A DNA stretch of 64,000 bases, taken from Nemania diffusa. Taxonomy: Eukaryota > Ascomycota > Sordariomycetes > Xylariales > Xylariaceae. This document shows, one piece after another, positions 1 through 12,257 of the stretch (positions are counted from its first letter, which is position 1; each line of letters begins with the position of its first letter). The stretch spans positions 2,480,001-2,544,000 of the forward strand of contig JBBPUQ010000001.1 in assembly GCA_038501195.1 (NCBI GenBank), given 5' to 3'. The notes under the pieces are model-generated. The model made no database searches. It was not told the origin of the DNA and worked only from the letters and a program-made list of their open reading frames with translations. Position numbers and translations under genes: made by a program.

Positions 1-3000
1 TGTATGTACTACCTAGCTTGGTTACTTGCTGCGTACCTAACATATCTACCTAGCGTATAAGAGGTATAAGAGGTGGTATGTCTATGTATGTATGTATGTA
101 GGTAGGTATGTTGAGAGTAACCGCTGCCGGGACTAGGTACATACTCATCCATGAGTTGATCATCTATCTGTCTATCTACCTAGGCATCTATCTACATAAG
201 GTATCTACTTACACAATGCCGGCTGCTTGCAACGTTCAACAACGTCTGCTGCTGGGGCGTCCGCAGTCATCTGCAAGTACCAGGTTAGATGGACTGTCAA
301 CCCAACGTGACAGACACAGACGGCCAAGAAGCAAAGAAGCAAAGAAGCAAAGAAGCAAAGAAGCAAAGAAAGCCCAAGGTTAGGTACGCAGCAGCAGTGG
401 CACGCACGCAACCCGGCATTCCATCGTATTATCGTCCGGCTATCCAATCAAATCCATTTCGCATTTCCCATGTTACGCACTATTTCAGATTCCAGATTCC
501 AGATCCAGATGCCGGATTCCAGATTTCTTGTTTCCAATTAAACCACCTACACAGTAACCAACCCAAAGGGTAACATACATAACCTTAGGTAGGTACCTTT
601 AAGGACCTTTAAGGACCTTACTGAACAGACTTACCTTCCCTCACCTTTGGTTTTAGCTTCATGTTCCTGTCACAGTGCCTACTACTGTAGGCATGTAGCC
701 CCATGACAGACCACCTGATCACATATGCGGTGTCCCTCGATATGCTAACCTGGGAATACCACGCCGTCATTCCGCTGGGTATCCCATCACGGTCCTAGAT
801 AGTCTAGGTACTGCTTATGATTCGTTCGAACAACTCGCAGCCCTGCACCGCCGTAACGGTTTTTCGTCTCAGCTAAACTACCTACCTACGCATAGCCATG
901 AGCACGCCATGTTGGCATACCTATTGGGACGAGTACTTGCCTCCCTCTGCCTTGCACCTCCGAGTCAGCCTCGTCATCCCCTTTAATTTAAGGAATGGCT
1001 ACTGGACCAAGTCCCAGCTCCTCCCGCGCCAGTCGGCTGCCATCATTGGCTGACAAGCAAGATGCGCCTAGCCAGTGTGTCCAGATGTTTGGGTACACAT
1101 GGTTTCAGAACAAGAAGCTAAACAAGATACACCTATTATCTACCTACTGTGTATAGCTATTCGGGAACAGCATGCCTGAGCTCCGTCAACTCTCCGAGGT
1201 ATCCGCCGTGGCCACTGGACTAGCATCTACTCAACAAACACTTTACCAATTAAGTCTATACATTCTGGTGCTTTGAAAAAAGTCTGGTGCAAGATAACCC
1301 CTAGAGTACTTCCAGGTCAAGTAAATCAACTATATATAAAAACAGATTGGCTATCCCTCCGTACGGCTAGCAATCTAGCCAAGCCTACTAGCAGATAGAT
1401 AAGTGAGATCCAGGTAGGTCTCTCTTGTGAGTGCGCGATCACGATCACCATCACTTGAAGATCAAACGGATGTAACCTTGCGCGCCCGCTACGCGCCCCT
1501 CCCTACGAGATCGTTCTCGATGCACATTGTTGCCAGCCTGTTTGACGCCCGCACAGCGTCACGATTCCCAGCGGCCTACTGTATGTTTGCGGGCGACCCC
1601 GGACTTACTTATAGGTGTACAGTTTCATTGTTGAGTGACGTTGATGCCCTTCTATCCGGCATACAGTGTCCCTTCAATCTCCCAGGTTCCGAACCCACGG
1701 GAACAGTGGCACTCATGCTACCCTCGATGCTTCTAGATGCAGCGTGCTCCTTTGCGAATTCCGACACTAGATGGATAGATACTCCCCTGTGCGAATATAT
1801 ACCTAGATAGGTAGACAGGTACATGCCATTTCGCAAGGCTACAATAACACACACGGGGGTCTTGAGTCGCACATGAAAGTGAAACAATCACTAGAATGCC
1901 GCGCATAGGCACTTGCCGAGTCACGGGCTCTCCCGAGAACCCGTCAATGCAGTGTCTCAGACACCTGGCCGTCTGCTCTGTTGACTGGCTGTAGGGCAGG
2001 GGACTAGTGACACATCGGCGGGTAGAACTCACGACTACTGGCGGTATGCAGTGATCGATCGTAGTGTCAGGTCCGAGCACTTGTACCCGCCATGGCTTGT
2101 GCACAGTCGATCAGCTTCCCATGCCTCAAGTCTTGGAGCCTGATAGGGAGATGTTTAGACCATCAAGATATAACTTCTAGGGTCCTAGTCTAACTGCCAA
2201 TGGCCCGATGAAGGCTGACAGCAAGCATACATAGCACGTGCCAATTCTTTCAGCGCGGGATCTGAAAAACTCACGATGTCTGACGTCTTACGCTACATAG
2301 CACAAGCCACGCCTCGCCTGTGCAATCGTTTCGCATACGGAATGGGTAGCTCCCGCCAAACTCCGAGCCGAGACCATCAAGCATGGCGTACGGAAACAAG
2401 AAGCTAGAATGGCGGTCATACGGCATTTATACAGTCTTATTGCGCGTCGTGTAAGATACCAGGCCAGTTAGATGAGCTAGGTACTCAGTAGGAGCGCCAT
2501 GTTCCGCGATATCGGATACTCAGCTAGACAGCTATTTGACCTACATATCTATGTGCTGCTGCCCAGAGTCAATGACTGCCCGCAGCAAGTGAAAGGGCTG
2601 ATGGCAGGCGGCTGAGGGTACAAATCTCGCCTGGTATCGCACACATGATGCTGATATAATCAAAAAGAAACAGAAAAAGGGAGAGGGAAAAAGAAAAAAA
2701 GAGCACAAGACACGTGGACGCCCCCTAGCTACCTACATGTAGTCTAAGTCTCCTCCGTTCTGTACCGAGCACCGGAGAGATGGGTGTTTCAGATGCAGTG
2801 TGCCGTCACATATTCCAGGTAATCGACTAACTCATTTGACTAGTTTACTCACTGGCTGGCTGACTTGATTTGACTGACTGAGGCCAGCTTCTTTTCTTAA
2901 CTCTCGTGGTTTCTTTCTATTATTTTTCCTACTTTCCCTCGTAGCATAATAATCCTTTCCGCCGTGGGTATATCTCGATCTGGCCTCGATTGCTCTCCTC

Positions 3001-3757
3001 TTTGTTTCGCTCCAAGGCCGATAATGGTGGCTGAGGTGAGATCTAGCAGGTGATCTAGTAGGCGACTTATTGCTTATATTCCGTCTTACATTGGTGCGAT
3101 GGTCTAGAATGCCGACTTAGTTTCCCGCAGTGAGGCTAGGCTCAGGCAATAGTCGCCTGGAGGCAATCGATACCTAAGGGGGGACGAGAGGAGTGAATCG
3201 AAACAAAATCTAAAAATCTATATACTCCTCCTACTCGCTCTCCTCGCAGCCATGTGTTCGTCTAGTTCAGCGGGTAGCTATATAAAAATCGATCTGTTCG
3301 CTTCAGTTTGTCCAGTTCGTGCTTGTTTCGGAACATGAAATTCACCTCTTATGATTATGCTTGTCTAGATAGAGGTGACCAAGGCTGTAGATAGATATAT
3401 ACTATCTACATATGCGTAGACTACCCAAGGCATGATATACGTTCCACAGGCATGGCGGGGACTATGCAGGTCTTTCTCGATAATTCTCCGATGGGCCACC
3501 TCGTGCAACATGCCATCGGTGCCATGCTACCTATTATCTACGCCAGGGAATGGACAGGCTACTCAACCCCGGCCCAGCGCCCCCCAGGCATTGGGCGCAT
3601 TGCAGCCAAAACTTGAATATTTAGTAATTACAAGTCGCCCCAGCATGCCGAGCCGGACCGGGCGCTCGTTGAGGAAACGCGCCGAGCTGCGTCGGTTCGG
3701 CCCGAAGACATCGACTCTCAGGTTGTGCACGGTTCCCTAACCATAATACTATTGAGA
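1..3757. other. Intergenic, no convincing gene
   Basis: I see no gene in this stretch. It carries short tandem repeats (an 8-bp unit around 326-371, ATTCCAG-like repeats around 485-530, AAGGACCTTT repeats around 597-620) and many TAGGTA/TACCTA-type motifs. Open frames at 1427-1810 and 3432-3740 have no recognisable domain and no supporting splice structure, so I treat them as chance. Confidence 0.6.
326..371. repeat. 8-bp minisatellite
   Basis: About five tandem copies of an 8-bp unit, GAAGCAAA, lie directly after a non-repetitive flank. The array is purine-only apart from one C per unit. There is no sign that it is translated in a real gene. Confidence 0.85.
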
Positions 3758-4768
3758 TTACATGTTAATAATGACCATGAATAGTTGATAGTTATGTGTA
3801 TAGTCCGGTCGCGATACAAGTGGATACAGGATCAAGGACATGACAGAGGGGGAAAGCAGGGAGGGGTTGGATCGTACGTACAATAGGGTAGCTGGCGTAT
3901 CAAAACCGGCCTCCGCCCGATCATAGTCGAGTGTATCGACGACGCTGTAACCGAGCCTTCGATATAGGGGCGCTCCGGCGTGTGTAGCTTCTAGGTACGT
4001 CGACAGGCCCTCTCTATCGGCGAGGTCGAGCACGCTACGTAGTAGCGCGGAGCCGATGCCGCGACGGTGGTAACTATGCCGGGTACATAGGTGTGTGAGT
4101 ACTAGGATCAGTTACGATGGCTTAGCTTAAGGCGTTTGCACCTTGAAGGCTGCACAGGGTTTGAAGGCTGGAAATTAGCTCCTTGATATTAGGTGACATC
4201 TAAGAAGCTGCCTAGACAATTCGTATTGTATCATTCCCTTCCTAGTGATAGGAGTACAGTAATCGTCTCTAGCAATAAAGTCAAGTGGAAGGAGAAAATG
4301 GAAGGAGAAAAAGAAAGGAACAAGTGCGGAGGCAGGGGAAAGGTGAGGCGTACCTAGTTTCTCGCCTGCATGATGCTTCTTCTCCATGCCTACGATACCG
4401 TCGAAGAACGTCTTGAAGAGCGCGGCATTGGAGCCCTCGGGCGGGCCTAGGACATGGCAGTTTGTGGTCGCCTTGCCTCCTTCCCCTTCCCCTTCCCCTT
4501 TCCCTTCCTCAATATTCATATCCGCATCAAGGCTGATAGGTTGACCCGCCTCATCGTATACTACAAACCCCTTCGACAACCCCATCATTTGGGGAGGGGG
4601 ATCCCACTTCGCCCACGCAACGATCGCTCCGTTCGTGTCGTCGACCACTTTGAATTGCTGCGTGCCCGGGTCCCCGAAGCGCCGGCGAATACGCTCCTCT
4701 GACCATGACCATATGGCTGAGATCGGCCCCCACCAGTAGGTGTATTCGGAGCCCGAGAAGGCGTCCAT
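3758..4768 (-). CDS. GNAT-family N-acetyltransferase
   Basis: This is a predicted acetyl-CoA-dependent N-acetyltransferase of the GNAT superfamily; the substrate is unknown. The model is 4768-4354 joined to 4101-3758, 252 residues. The donor GTACGC at 4353 and the acceptor ending at 4102 restore one frame. The hallmark is the acetyl-CoA loop RRGIGSALL in the second exon (Q/RxxGxG/A type), followed by the family pattern YLEATHAGAPLYRRLGY. The first exon holds the typical early motif MDAFSGSEYTYWWGP and a low-complexity GEGEGEGG stretch. The N-terminus is probably incomplete: the family usually begins about 15-20 residues earlier, and a matching piece (MSRCTPADVQGMNEVW) lies at 5202-5153, but no splice pair in the right phase was found. 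The start at 4768 is therefore provisional. Confidence 0.8.
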
Positions 4769-5729
4769 GTCTAGTTCGTATCAGCGTTAACGTATGGCTA
4801 GTGGCTTATTGTAACTTGTGCGCTCTGAGAGGGCATTGGCAAATCAGACGCCGGTTGCAATAGCGAGCAATACAAGACGGATCTTCGGGTAGAGTGTCTG
4901 CCCATGATGCTTACAGCCCTAACCATGATAGCTCACTGAAGATCTGCAGATGGTATTTGGACTGTATGTTCAAGGACGACCAAACCTACTTGACTCTCTC
5001 TCACGAGTATCGTAGGACATGGGTCATCCGATGTGACACTTAACTGGATCTTAACTCACTAGATGGACAAGTAAGTCACGACTGTATATAACGGACTAAA
5101 TGTGTTTTGACCACTCTACAAATGAACTTGAGCAGAAGTTGCATAGAATACATACCAGACTTCATTCATGCCCTGCACATCTGCCGGTGTACACCTAGAC
5201 ATCGTAAACCCCCGTGGTAATATAGATGGACGAGGGAATGGAAGGGCCATCGCAGCGAATGATAGATACTGTAGAGGATCGATATTGTTTAGGAACCAAC
5301 CAAGTAGTCCGTTCGTTCGAAGATAGGACGGACGGCTGCTAAAGAGTTTTGCAATGATGAGCTCGAAAAAGGGGGATAAAATGTACTACGATACATAATA
5401 ATACTACTATCTAATTCCATAGTAGATTGACAGTCTTATTTTGAGACAGCATCAGGGTGAGTCATCCAAACCTAAACAAGGGTTAGACTTACCCAGCACA
5501 CCGCTCGAATTGGCAAACAATGCTCCGGTGCGGAAATAATACTGCAGCTGCCTGTAAACATGCAACCGTGGTTCTTAGCCTCCCCCCCAACATGTCAACT
5601 TTGATGGTTTATGTATTGTTCGCATATAAAAATATATATGTCTAACTATCTACATTAATATCCAAAGCTGTGTGACAGTATACATAAGCTGTGATTATTT
5701 AACATGAAATGTACACCATAACCAGAGCA
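4769..5729. other. Intergenic, with possible 5' exon of the acetyltransferase
   Basis: Apart from the candidate upstream exon of the acetyltransferase near 5202-5153 (minus strand), I see nothing coding. The stretch is moderately AT-rich and lies beyond the 3' end of the PPR gene. Confidence 0.5.
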
Positions 5730-8700
5730 TTACACGCGAGGATTATTCGCCTTTAGGTGCCAGTTTTGGGCATCCTCTTGAGCTTTTGTTCCCGAACTGG
5801 CCTCTTCCTCCAGCTCGCCGACATCCGCGGCATCTGTAAACTCCGAGGAGCCAAAAATTTCCTCTTCTAGATTCGAATAGACGCGAACCATGGACTTGAT
5901 CGCCCTGACTACTTGTATGTAGCTGCTCTCAATTTCACGAAGAGTGGCAGCGGCGTCGGCGGACCACGGGGCCAATTTATTGAGTTGCAGGTAAGCCTGC
6001 GCTAGCCGATATAGCGTTGTCGTCGTAGGTCGGAGGTATCGGCTAGACTGACCCTTCCTACGGGTATCTAAAGGAAGAGCGTTGCGCATAGCCTCCTTTG
6101 CGCGAACTGTGTACCACCCCGTCCAGTTCGGCATCAGAAGCCGCTCGCACACTGCAAACGCCGCCTTGTACTGCTTCATTTGCACAAGAACCTGCACGTG
6201 GTAGTTCCAGTTTTTGCTGTCCACCTCGAAGCCTTCCCCGTGCACTTCCCTGATTAGTTCTTGGAGAGCGGAAGCATTGCCTTCCTTAAACAACATCTCT
6301 TGCATGACACGCAGGCCCCCAGATAGAACATAACGGTACTTAGGTGATATTCTGGCTGTGCGCGGTAGGTTATCCTTAAAAGGTGCAGAACGCGCTTCTG
6401 TTTTAGCGTTCTCGAAGAGGAGTCGCCAGGTTGATCTCACGCGGTCATGTCGTTGGTCCTGAAGGCTCGAAAGTAGCACGGCGTTGAGCATAGTTAAAGG
6501 TAATATGCCCTCATCGTTCGAAGTGCCTTGAAAAACGTAACGATAGAGGTCAACGATTTCGTTAACCTGGACGTTATCGTTCAACTGAGCGAAAAGGGAC
6601 ATCATTGCACCGAATTGGTACACCTCGCGTCCAGATCGAAGCAATTCTCTTGGTCGTATAGGCTTCGAACTCGCGGGAGCTTTATACCTAGCCTTTGTTC
6701 CCGAACTGTGTCCATAGATCTGGAAAAAGGTACGGAGCGCGTCGCCAAGCCATTCTTTCTTACTGCGCTGTCCTGGCTGGTTTGACGGCAAGTCTTCCCA
6801 TCGCCCGAGGGCTTGACTAAGACGGAACATGATGTCATCTGTAATGGGGATATTATTCTCATTCATGAGTAAGCAAAGGCGCCTGACTAGGGCCGGCTCT
6901 CCAGTTCGGAGAAGGGCACCCATGACAATCTGGAAATGTATTGGCGTGACCTCGAATATGTTCTCCTTCAGGGCCACTGTCAAGAGGTGAAGTGCATGCT
7001 GCGACTGTCGGCATAGGGCAAGCCCAAGTAATAGTTGCTGGTATGTGAACCGATTGTAAGGTATATTCTTGTCCGCCATGGTGTTGAGGATCTTGTTTAT
7101 ACTTGCAAGGTCACGACGCAAAGCGTTGTAGTAAAGGAGTTTGTTCCACATCAGGGTCGTAATCATCCCCTTGCCAGCAGCACGCGTGCACACATCTTCG
7201 GCTTCACTGAAAAGATCGTTCTGGCAATAAGCATCGATTAGGCTGCTTAGCATCGCATCGTTAGCGAAAACCCCAGAACCGCGCGCGCGACGGTAAAGAT
7301 CGACAGCAAATCCCAGATCACCCCTTGACCCGGCCATTTGCATCAATGTGCCGTAGCTATACCTGTCAGGTGCGGTTGCCTCAGATAAGCTGTCAAAGGT
7401 CCTAATCGCCCCGTCGTAATCTTCGGCCTTTACATACGCATTCAATAGGATGTTCCAGTCGTAGGTAGAGGGCTGCAATTTGAACTTGCTCGTCATGTCG
7501 TTGAAGATCCGCTGGGCTTCTTCCGGCTCCGCATTAACTGCATGAACCTGGAGTAAATGGGCAAAAGTGTCACTGCCTTCCTCGTGGTCAAAGATATTCA
7601 AGTCAGGGTCGTCCCGGAAACGCTCGATGTACTCAGCCCATAACGAATATACTTCCTCTTTATTTCCCCGAGCGGCATAGAATCCTAAGTGTCTCTGGTA
7701 GGCTCGTCTAGACGGTAGACTGTGAAACCTACGCCAGTCGTCCCAGAGAAGCCTGACACCAGCCATCATTTGACCAATTGGATTGCCCTTTTCCGTGTAA
7801 GCGTCGAATACACAGTGCAGGACGGCATGGCTAGGTGAACTGCCAGGTAACTCTCTATATATGGCATATACATCTGTAGAGACTTTCCTCCTACCCTTCT
7901 TCGCCGCGGATCTCAGATATTCCTCGAACGCCAACAAATCCTTTGTCATTAGTAGTAGGGGGATCACCTGCGGATCTTGGCACGACATCAGCGCCCTCCT
8001 GACTAATATTTTCTGCAAAACTTGTAGTGCGTCGCGATCGGGTTCAGGGCTAGATGGGTCGTTCGACTGCTTAGCGATGTAGCTTGGAAACATTAAGGCT
8101 TTCTCGGCAATACCAGAAACCGATGCCAAGTGCGTCAGGTCGGCAGTGATGCCGTCAAAGTCCCATCTAGTGGCCATCTCCGGATAAAGTTTCCAAACGT
8201 CCTGCAAGAAGTTGGTTGTAGGAGATGTGAAAGCGGTTGAGAGTAACAAGTCCAGGGCGTCGACGAGCGTAGTGTTATCAAGTGTTGCAGACCGTAGTCC
8301 TCGCTCAAAGATCGATAGAGCTTGGGAGAGGTTTTGTAAGTTGACTTCGGCAGCAACACCAGCAACGAAAGCGCTATGGTCCCAATTGGATATATCTAAC
8401 ATATGAAATAGTTCGGAAATCTTCCAGGAGTCGGATACTCGGCCAGTTCTGGAGAGGAAGGCCAAAACCTGGTGGAAGTAGGCGTTTTGGGAAGACTTAT
8501 CTAAAGACTTATAATGGCGCCATAAGAGATCGATGTCGTCGAAGTTCTCACTTTCTAGAATGCGTTCAATGGCTGCTATATGGGCTTGATTATCGATTGA
8601 AGCGGGGGGCTCCGAAGCATCAGACTCGACTGATGGAAGCGAGGTGTGGCCTGGGGTGCCATCTCCGGTTTGGGGATCTACCTCTGCGGATTCGGATTGC

Positions 8701-9113
8701 TTAGGAGCAAGAGAGGAAGAGGATTCGGGTTGTGGGCGAGGCAAGGATGAGTTGTAGAGACGAGGAGAGACATGGGAGGGCCTTGTTCGAAATCGTAGCC
8801 GATTAGATCGGTCTGGAGAGATGGGAAAGAGACGGCGGCCCATCAGAGCAATAGCGCCAGTCGGGTATAAAAAGTCGAGAAGGAAAGCCGAGGTGCTAAG
8901 TGACGGGCCTCGTCTAGCCTGTTCAAACAAGGCAGAGGTAGCGTCCACGGTGCCGTGCATCAACGCCTGCCAGGCCGTGGTGAGTTCGATGTCGGCGGCT
9001 CCATGTTGCCAGAAAGTGGTATGCAGCTGCCTCGTGGACCGCAGAGCCTTCTTATGAGGCGGGAGTACTCGGAGGCCGCATGGTTCTAAGCATGCAGCTG
9101 TCCTCTCCAGCAT
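5730..9113 (-). CDS. Mitochondrial pentatricopeptide-repeat (PPR) protein, Cya5-like
   Basis: This is a large single-exon PPR protein, 1127 residues from the chosen start. Helical-hairpin repeats of PPR type run through the middle, for example STYDWNILLNAYVKAEDYDGA and RYSYGTLMQMAGSRGDLGF, with further degenerate units after them. PPR proteins bind organellar RNA; the overall layout resembles the fungal Cya5 family needed for expression of mitochondrial COX1, which I infer but cannot align. The frame is open up to 9317, but the first 68 codons encode a proline run translated from a GGA repeat and look like 5' UTR. I chose ATG 9113, giving an Arg-rich, acid-poor N-terminus (MLERTAACLEPCGLRVLPPH) that fits a mitochondrial presequence. 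It is divergent from SRP68, with an 850-bp shared upstream region. Confidence 0.85.
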   Translation of the reverse strand: MLERTAACLEPCGLRVLPPHKKALRSTRQLHTTFWQHGAADIELTTAWQALMHGTVDATSALFEQARRGPSLSTSAFLLDFLYPTGAIALMGRRLFPISPDRSNRLRFRTRPSHVSPRLYNSSLPRPQPESSSSLAPKQSESAEVDPQTGDGTPGHTSLPSVESDASEPPASIDNQAHIAAIERILESENFDDIDLLWRHYKSLDKSSQNAYFHQVLAFLSRTGRVSDSWKISELFHMLDISNWDHSAFVAGVAAEVNLQNLSQALSIFERGLRSATLDNTTLVDALDLLLSTAFTSPTTNFLQDVWKLYPEMATRWDFDGITADLTHLASVSGIAEKALMFPSYIAKQSNDPSSPEPDRDALQVLQKILVRRALMSCQDPQVIPLLLMTKDLLAFEEYLRSAAKKGRRKVSTDVYAIYRELPGSSPSHAVLHCVFDAYTEKGNPIGQMMAGVRLLWDDWRRFHSLPSRRAYQRHLGFYAARGNKEEVYSLWAEYIERFRDDPDLNIFDHEEGSDTFAHLLQVHAVNAEPEEAQRIFNDMTSKFKLQPSTYDWNILLNAYVKAEDYDGAIRTFDSLSEATAPDRYSYGTLMQMAGSRGDLGFAVDLYRRARGSGVFANDAMLSSLIDAYCQNDLFSEAEDVCTRAAGKGMITTLMWNKLLYYNALRRDLASINKILNTMADKNIPYNRFTYQQLLLGLALCRQSQHALHLLTVALKENIFEVTPIHFQIVMGALLRTGEPALVRRLCLLMNENNIPITDDIMFRLSQALGRWEDLPSNQPGQRSKKEWLGDALRTFFQIYGHSSGTKARYKAPASSKPIRPRELLRSGREVYQFGAMMSLFAQLNDNVQVNEIVDLYRYVFQGTSNDEGILPLTMLNAVLLSSLQDQRHDRVRSTWRLLFENAKTEARSAPFKDNLPRTARISPKYRYVLSGGLRVMQEMLFKEGNASALQELIREVHGEGFEVDSKNWNYHVQVLVQMKQYKAAFAVCERLLMPNWTGWYTVRAKEAMRNALPLDTRRKGQSSRYLRPTTTTLYRLAQAYLQLNKLAPWSADAAATLREIESSYIQVVRAIKSMVRVYSNLEEEIFGSSEFTDAADVGELEEEASSGTKAQEDAQNWHLKANNPRV

Positions 9114-9964
9114 TGGAGACGGCGTCCCAAAGACAGGCCAAGTCTTCGACAACGGCGGTGGGATCAGAGAGGAGGGAGGAGGAGGAGGAGGAGGAGGAGG
9201 AGGAAGACTCAAACGTAGTAGGTAGAAGGGAGGGAGCACTTTCAGGGCATTGTAAGCATCGCGATCTAGATGATCTGCCGAGGTGATCTGGGTTATGAAA
9301 GTCAACAGGGGCGACAATAGTCGGCATACTCATTCCGTTTGCGGTGCCGAGAATGGAACCACAGGGGATGGACCTACATTACAAAAAAGAACCAGCCCAT
9401 CCTGGGGGTCTGCACAGCGTACCTATCTCAAGTAGCCACTGGCAGGTACGGTATGAATATTTACGATCCCAAATGATCGTTGCCAGAAGAGAGGAGAAAC
9501 GAGAGGAGACGAAGAGTATAGGTACTCTGTACAAGCTAACTGGCGTCGGTGACGATGGAGATGTGTGGTGGGTGTAGGCAGTCTAGATTTTTTACAGCAC
9601 TAATCCTTGTTCTACTGTAAGATAGCATTTCTACCTACATAGGTAGGTACGTAGGTGCTCGTGCCAATCAAGTGTTAAGGCTGAGCAGGGAGCGATGCGT
9701 TTGTTTGAATACAGTGTATTTACGACTAGAATCCACACGGCATATACTTTGCACCAGCCACACTCAGCCCCAGATATGTACCTACCCCCTATATCTGTAG
9801 GCCTAGGTACCAAGGTAGATACGCCGTAGACTCAGACCCCTGGTCTTTCAACCCCACCATTAAACAATTAAACACCATCGCCGTCGCAAGTTGAAACTCG
9901 TCCACCTACCTACCTACCTACGTAACTGGGGGGCACCCGTCCATATCATCTAAACGGCCAAGCT
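9114..9964. promoter_or_regulatory. Shared divergent upstream region of the PPR gene and SRP68
   Basis: About 850 bp separate the two divergent starts. The stretch contains a (GGA)n-type purine run at 9168-9206 and clustered TAGGTA/TACCTA motifs near 9630-9660 and 9900-9925, immediately upstream of SRP68. No further gene is visible. Its promoter function is inferred from position only. Confidence 0.5.
9168..9206. repeat. GGA/GAG trinucleotide microsatellite
   Basis: This is a purine-only trinucleotide run. On the minus strand it would encode a ten-proline stretch upstream of the preferred PPR start, which is why I regard that part as untranslated leader. Confidence 0.85.
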
Positions 9965-11982
9965 ATGGACATTACCAACTTTGTCGTGTCTGCCCGGAGC
10001 CAGGCCCTCCTTTACGGCGATTATACCACATATCACCGATTATTAGCCAAGAAGCTACACACCTCGCGCAAGAAGCTGAACATCGTCACCAAGAACAGGT
10101 CCAAATTCACCAAGAAAGGTCCCATCACCGCCACGCAGATTGCAGGGGACCATGGGTATGTAGCTCTAATCAATGCCTCGTCACGCACCAGTTTCCTCCC
10201 ATCTACGCCCCTCCCATCCCAACCTCGTTGCCGCTCACGAGAATTCCTTAGGTTCCTCCATCTCGTCCTGCTCACGGCCGAGAGGGCTTGGGCACATGCC
10301 ATGCGCCTCAAGGCCGTTCACTCGGCCGATGCGAAAGGAATCACCGGCCGGACACGCTCCCATATAATATCGAGGCTCGATAAAGGCGCGCGCACCGCCG
10401 AACACCTAGCTCGGATCCTTTCCGACACCTCTGCTACCACTGCGAACGACACCGATGTCTTGGAGGCTCGGGCCTATGCGGCCATGTTGAGAGGCGCCGC
10501 TGAGTTCGAAGGCCAGAACTGGGAGGACTGCATGAGGAGCTACGCCACCGCGCGCATTATCTATAGCGCTTTGGCGACATCGATTAGAGGTGACATCGTG
10601 AAGGACCTCCTGTCCGAGACTATTGATCCTTCTATTCGCTATGCTGCATATCAGAGCAAAATCCCGCGGACCTTGGCAATTCCTACCATCGCTAGAAAAG
10701 CCTTCCCCTCGACGGACGAGCCACTTGTTAGTCGGATAAACAAGCTAGCGCCCAACTTGTTGAAGCAGGGTGATTCAGACGCTGAGAAGGGTCAAGTCGA
10801 CGCCCCAAACGCACCTCACACTATCATATGGAGATCACGGGAAGTTAAGATTGAGGACGCCTCCATTGCCCTCGCTATAGCTTCCACCGAGTCAGCTTCT
10901 GCCCGCTTGGCTGAGAAGCTAAAATCTTCCGACGTCGTGCTCCCTAAGGAAATGGCAGCAGCCTACGACGAGGTCCTCATAGCCAGCCAGGACGCAGCCG
11001 ACGCCACGAAACATGCCATTGACGAACTGAGGGACGAGGGCGTATCGCAGAGCGATAGTCGCATACAGAGTCTGCAGATCACCCGCACTGCTGTCAATTA
11101 CCAGATGATCAGTTGGAGAATCGGTCGCAACCGGGTCCTCAGTGGTGAGCATGATGGTGCTCTTCTCGACTCTGCCCCGAATACTACGCGAAAAGCAAAG
11201 AAAGACGCCTCGCTGCGGAAGGCAAAGATTGAGCCCCCAGGGAGGAGAGTGGCTCGCCTGAAAGAAAAAGTCGTGCTGTACGATGCTACTCTGCAAAGTC
11301 TCGAGTCCATCAAAGAACTCCCTGGCGTGGCCGCCGACGATGGGCTGCTTCAACAATTGGACGCAACTACCAAGTACTTTCGTGCACTTAAGTAAGTGTT
11401 GTGCAAAAATTTTTTTTGCAAAAACGAGAACCCCCTTATACGAGTATATCATTCTAATGAGCTACTTCCAGGTTCCTATCGATCGCGCGCTCACACTCTC
11501 TGGTCGATCACCCATTAAATGCTCTAGCTCTTACTAAACATGCATACGACCAAAGTCTGCAATCCACCGCCTTTTTCTCCAAGCATGGTGCGTCTTCGTC
11601 GGATTCTGCCATCTTGAGTATTGAGATTCGCCAGACGGATATCCAGTTCCTCCACAACCTCCTCAAGGGGGAGCTGCAGAGATGTCGTGCCATTGTCGAG
11701 ATCGACAATATAAGGGAGAAGGCGAAATCGGCAGCGTCGCAAGTCAAGATCCCCCTAGTAGATAGGCTTCGAGAGTACCCAGCGGAAGGTGTAGATTTGG
11801 AGAATCTAGTTGATTATCCTCCCCAAATCAAGCCTGTTCCAGTTAAGCCACTTTTCTTCGATGTTGCTTGGAATTACATTGATTACCACGGAAAGCCGCC
11901 GGCCACGACGATTGAAGTAGACACGGCACCGACATCATCCCCTGAACCTAAGAAGAAAGGATGGTTTGGTTTTGGACGATGA
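9965..11982 (+). CDS. SRP68: Signal recognition particle subunit SRP68
   Basis: SRP68 binds SRP RNA together with SRP72 and is needed for co-translational targeting to the ER. The model is 9965-10155, 10252-11391, 11472-11982, 613 residues. The RNA-binding N-terminal part is recognisable (YTTYHRLLAKKLHTSRKKL, then FLHLVLLTAERAWAHAM and TGRTRSHIISRLDKGARTAE). The C-terminus ends in the Lys/Gly-rich tail PEPKKKGWFGFGR. The second intron (11392-11471, GTAAGT...CCAG) is required by frame. The first (10156-10251, GTATGT...CTTAG) is 96 nt, a multiple of three with no stop, so the unspliced frame stays open and would add 32 residues. Removing it joins DHG to FLHLVLL, which fits the family much better. 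Confidence 0.93.
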
Positions 11983-12257
11983 TGAGGTATATATAGCTAC
12001 AAGTACTGTTACCTAATATATATGCGTTCGAAGAGTCGAACATGCCTCCCTCTATGCTAAGACAATCAATCTTTAGTCTACGTCTCACATAGTTTTGCTT
12101 TTTGTGATTGTCTCACTTTATCTCTATCGTGTTTGACGGCATAGCATAGCTATCGGACGCAAAGTCCGCTTCTCCCTTGCTACCCAAACGCAATGTCATT
12201 TCTCAGTACAGCTACTCGAGCGCGTGCCTACTGTCTGTTACGTTATTCGACGTCACT

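Noticed and set aside
1427..1810. 127-codon plus-strand frame in the left spacer
   Set aside because: No domain, no homology recognised, overlaps similar-length frames on the other strand, and lies among repeats; most likely chance.
3432..3740. 102-codon plus-strand frame next to the acetyltransferase
   Set aside because: Composition and content look random and no splice partners were found.
9114..9317. N-terminal extension of the PPR protein with ten prolines
   Set aside because: It is a translated GGA microsatellite; the ATG at 9113 gives a convincing mitochondrial presequence, so the extension is treated as leader.
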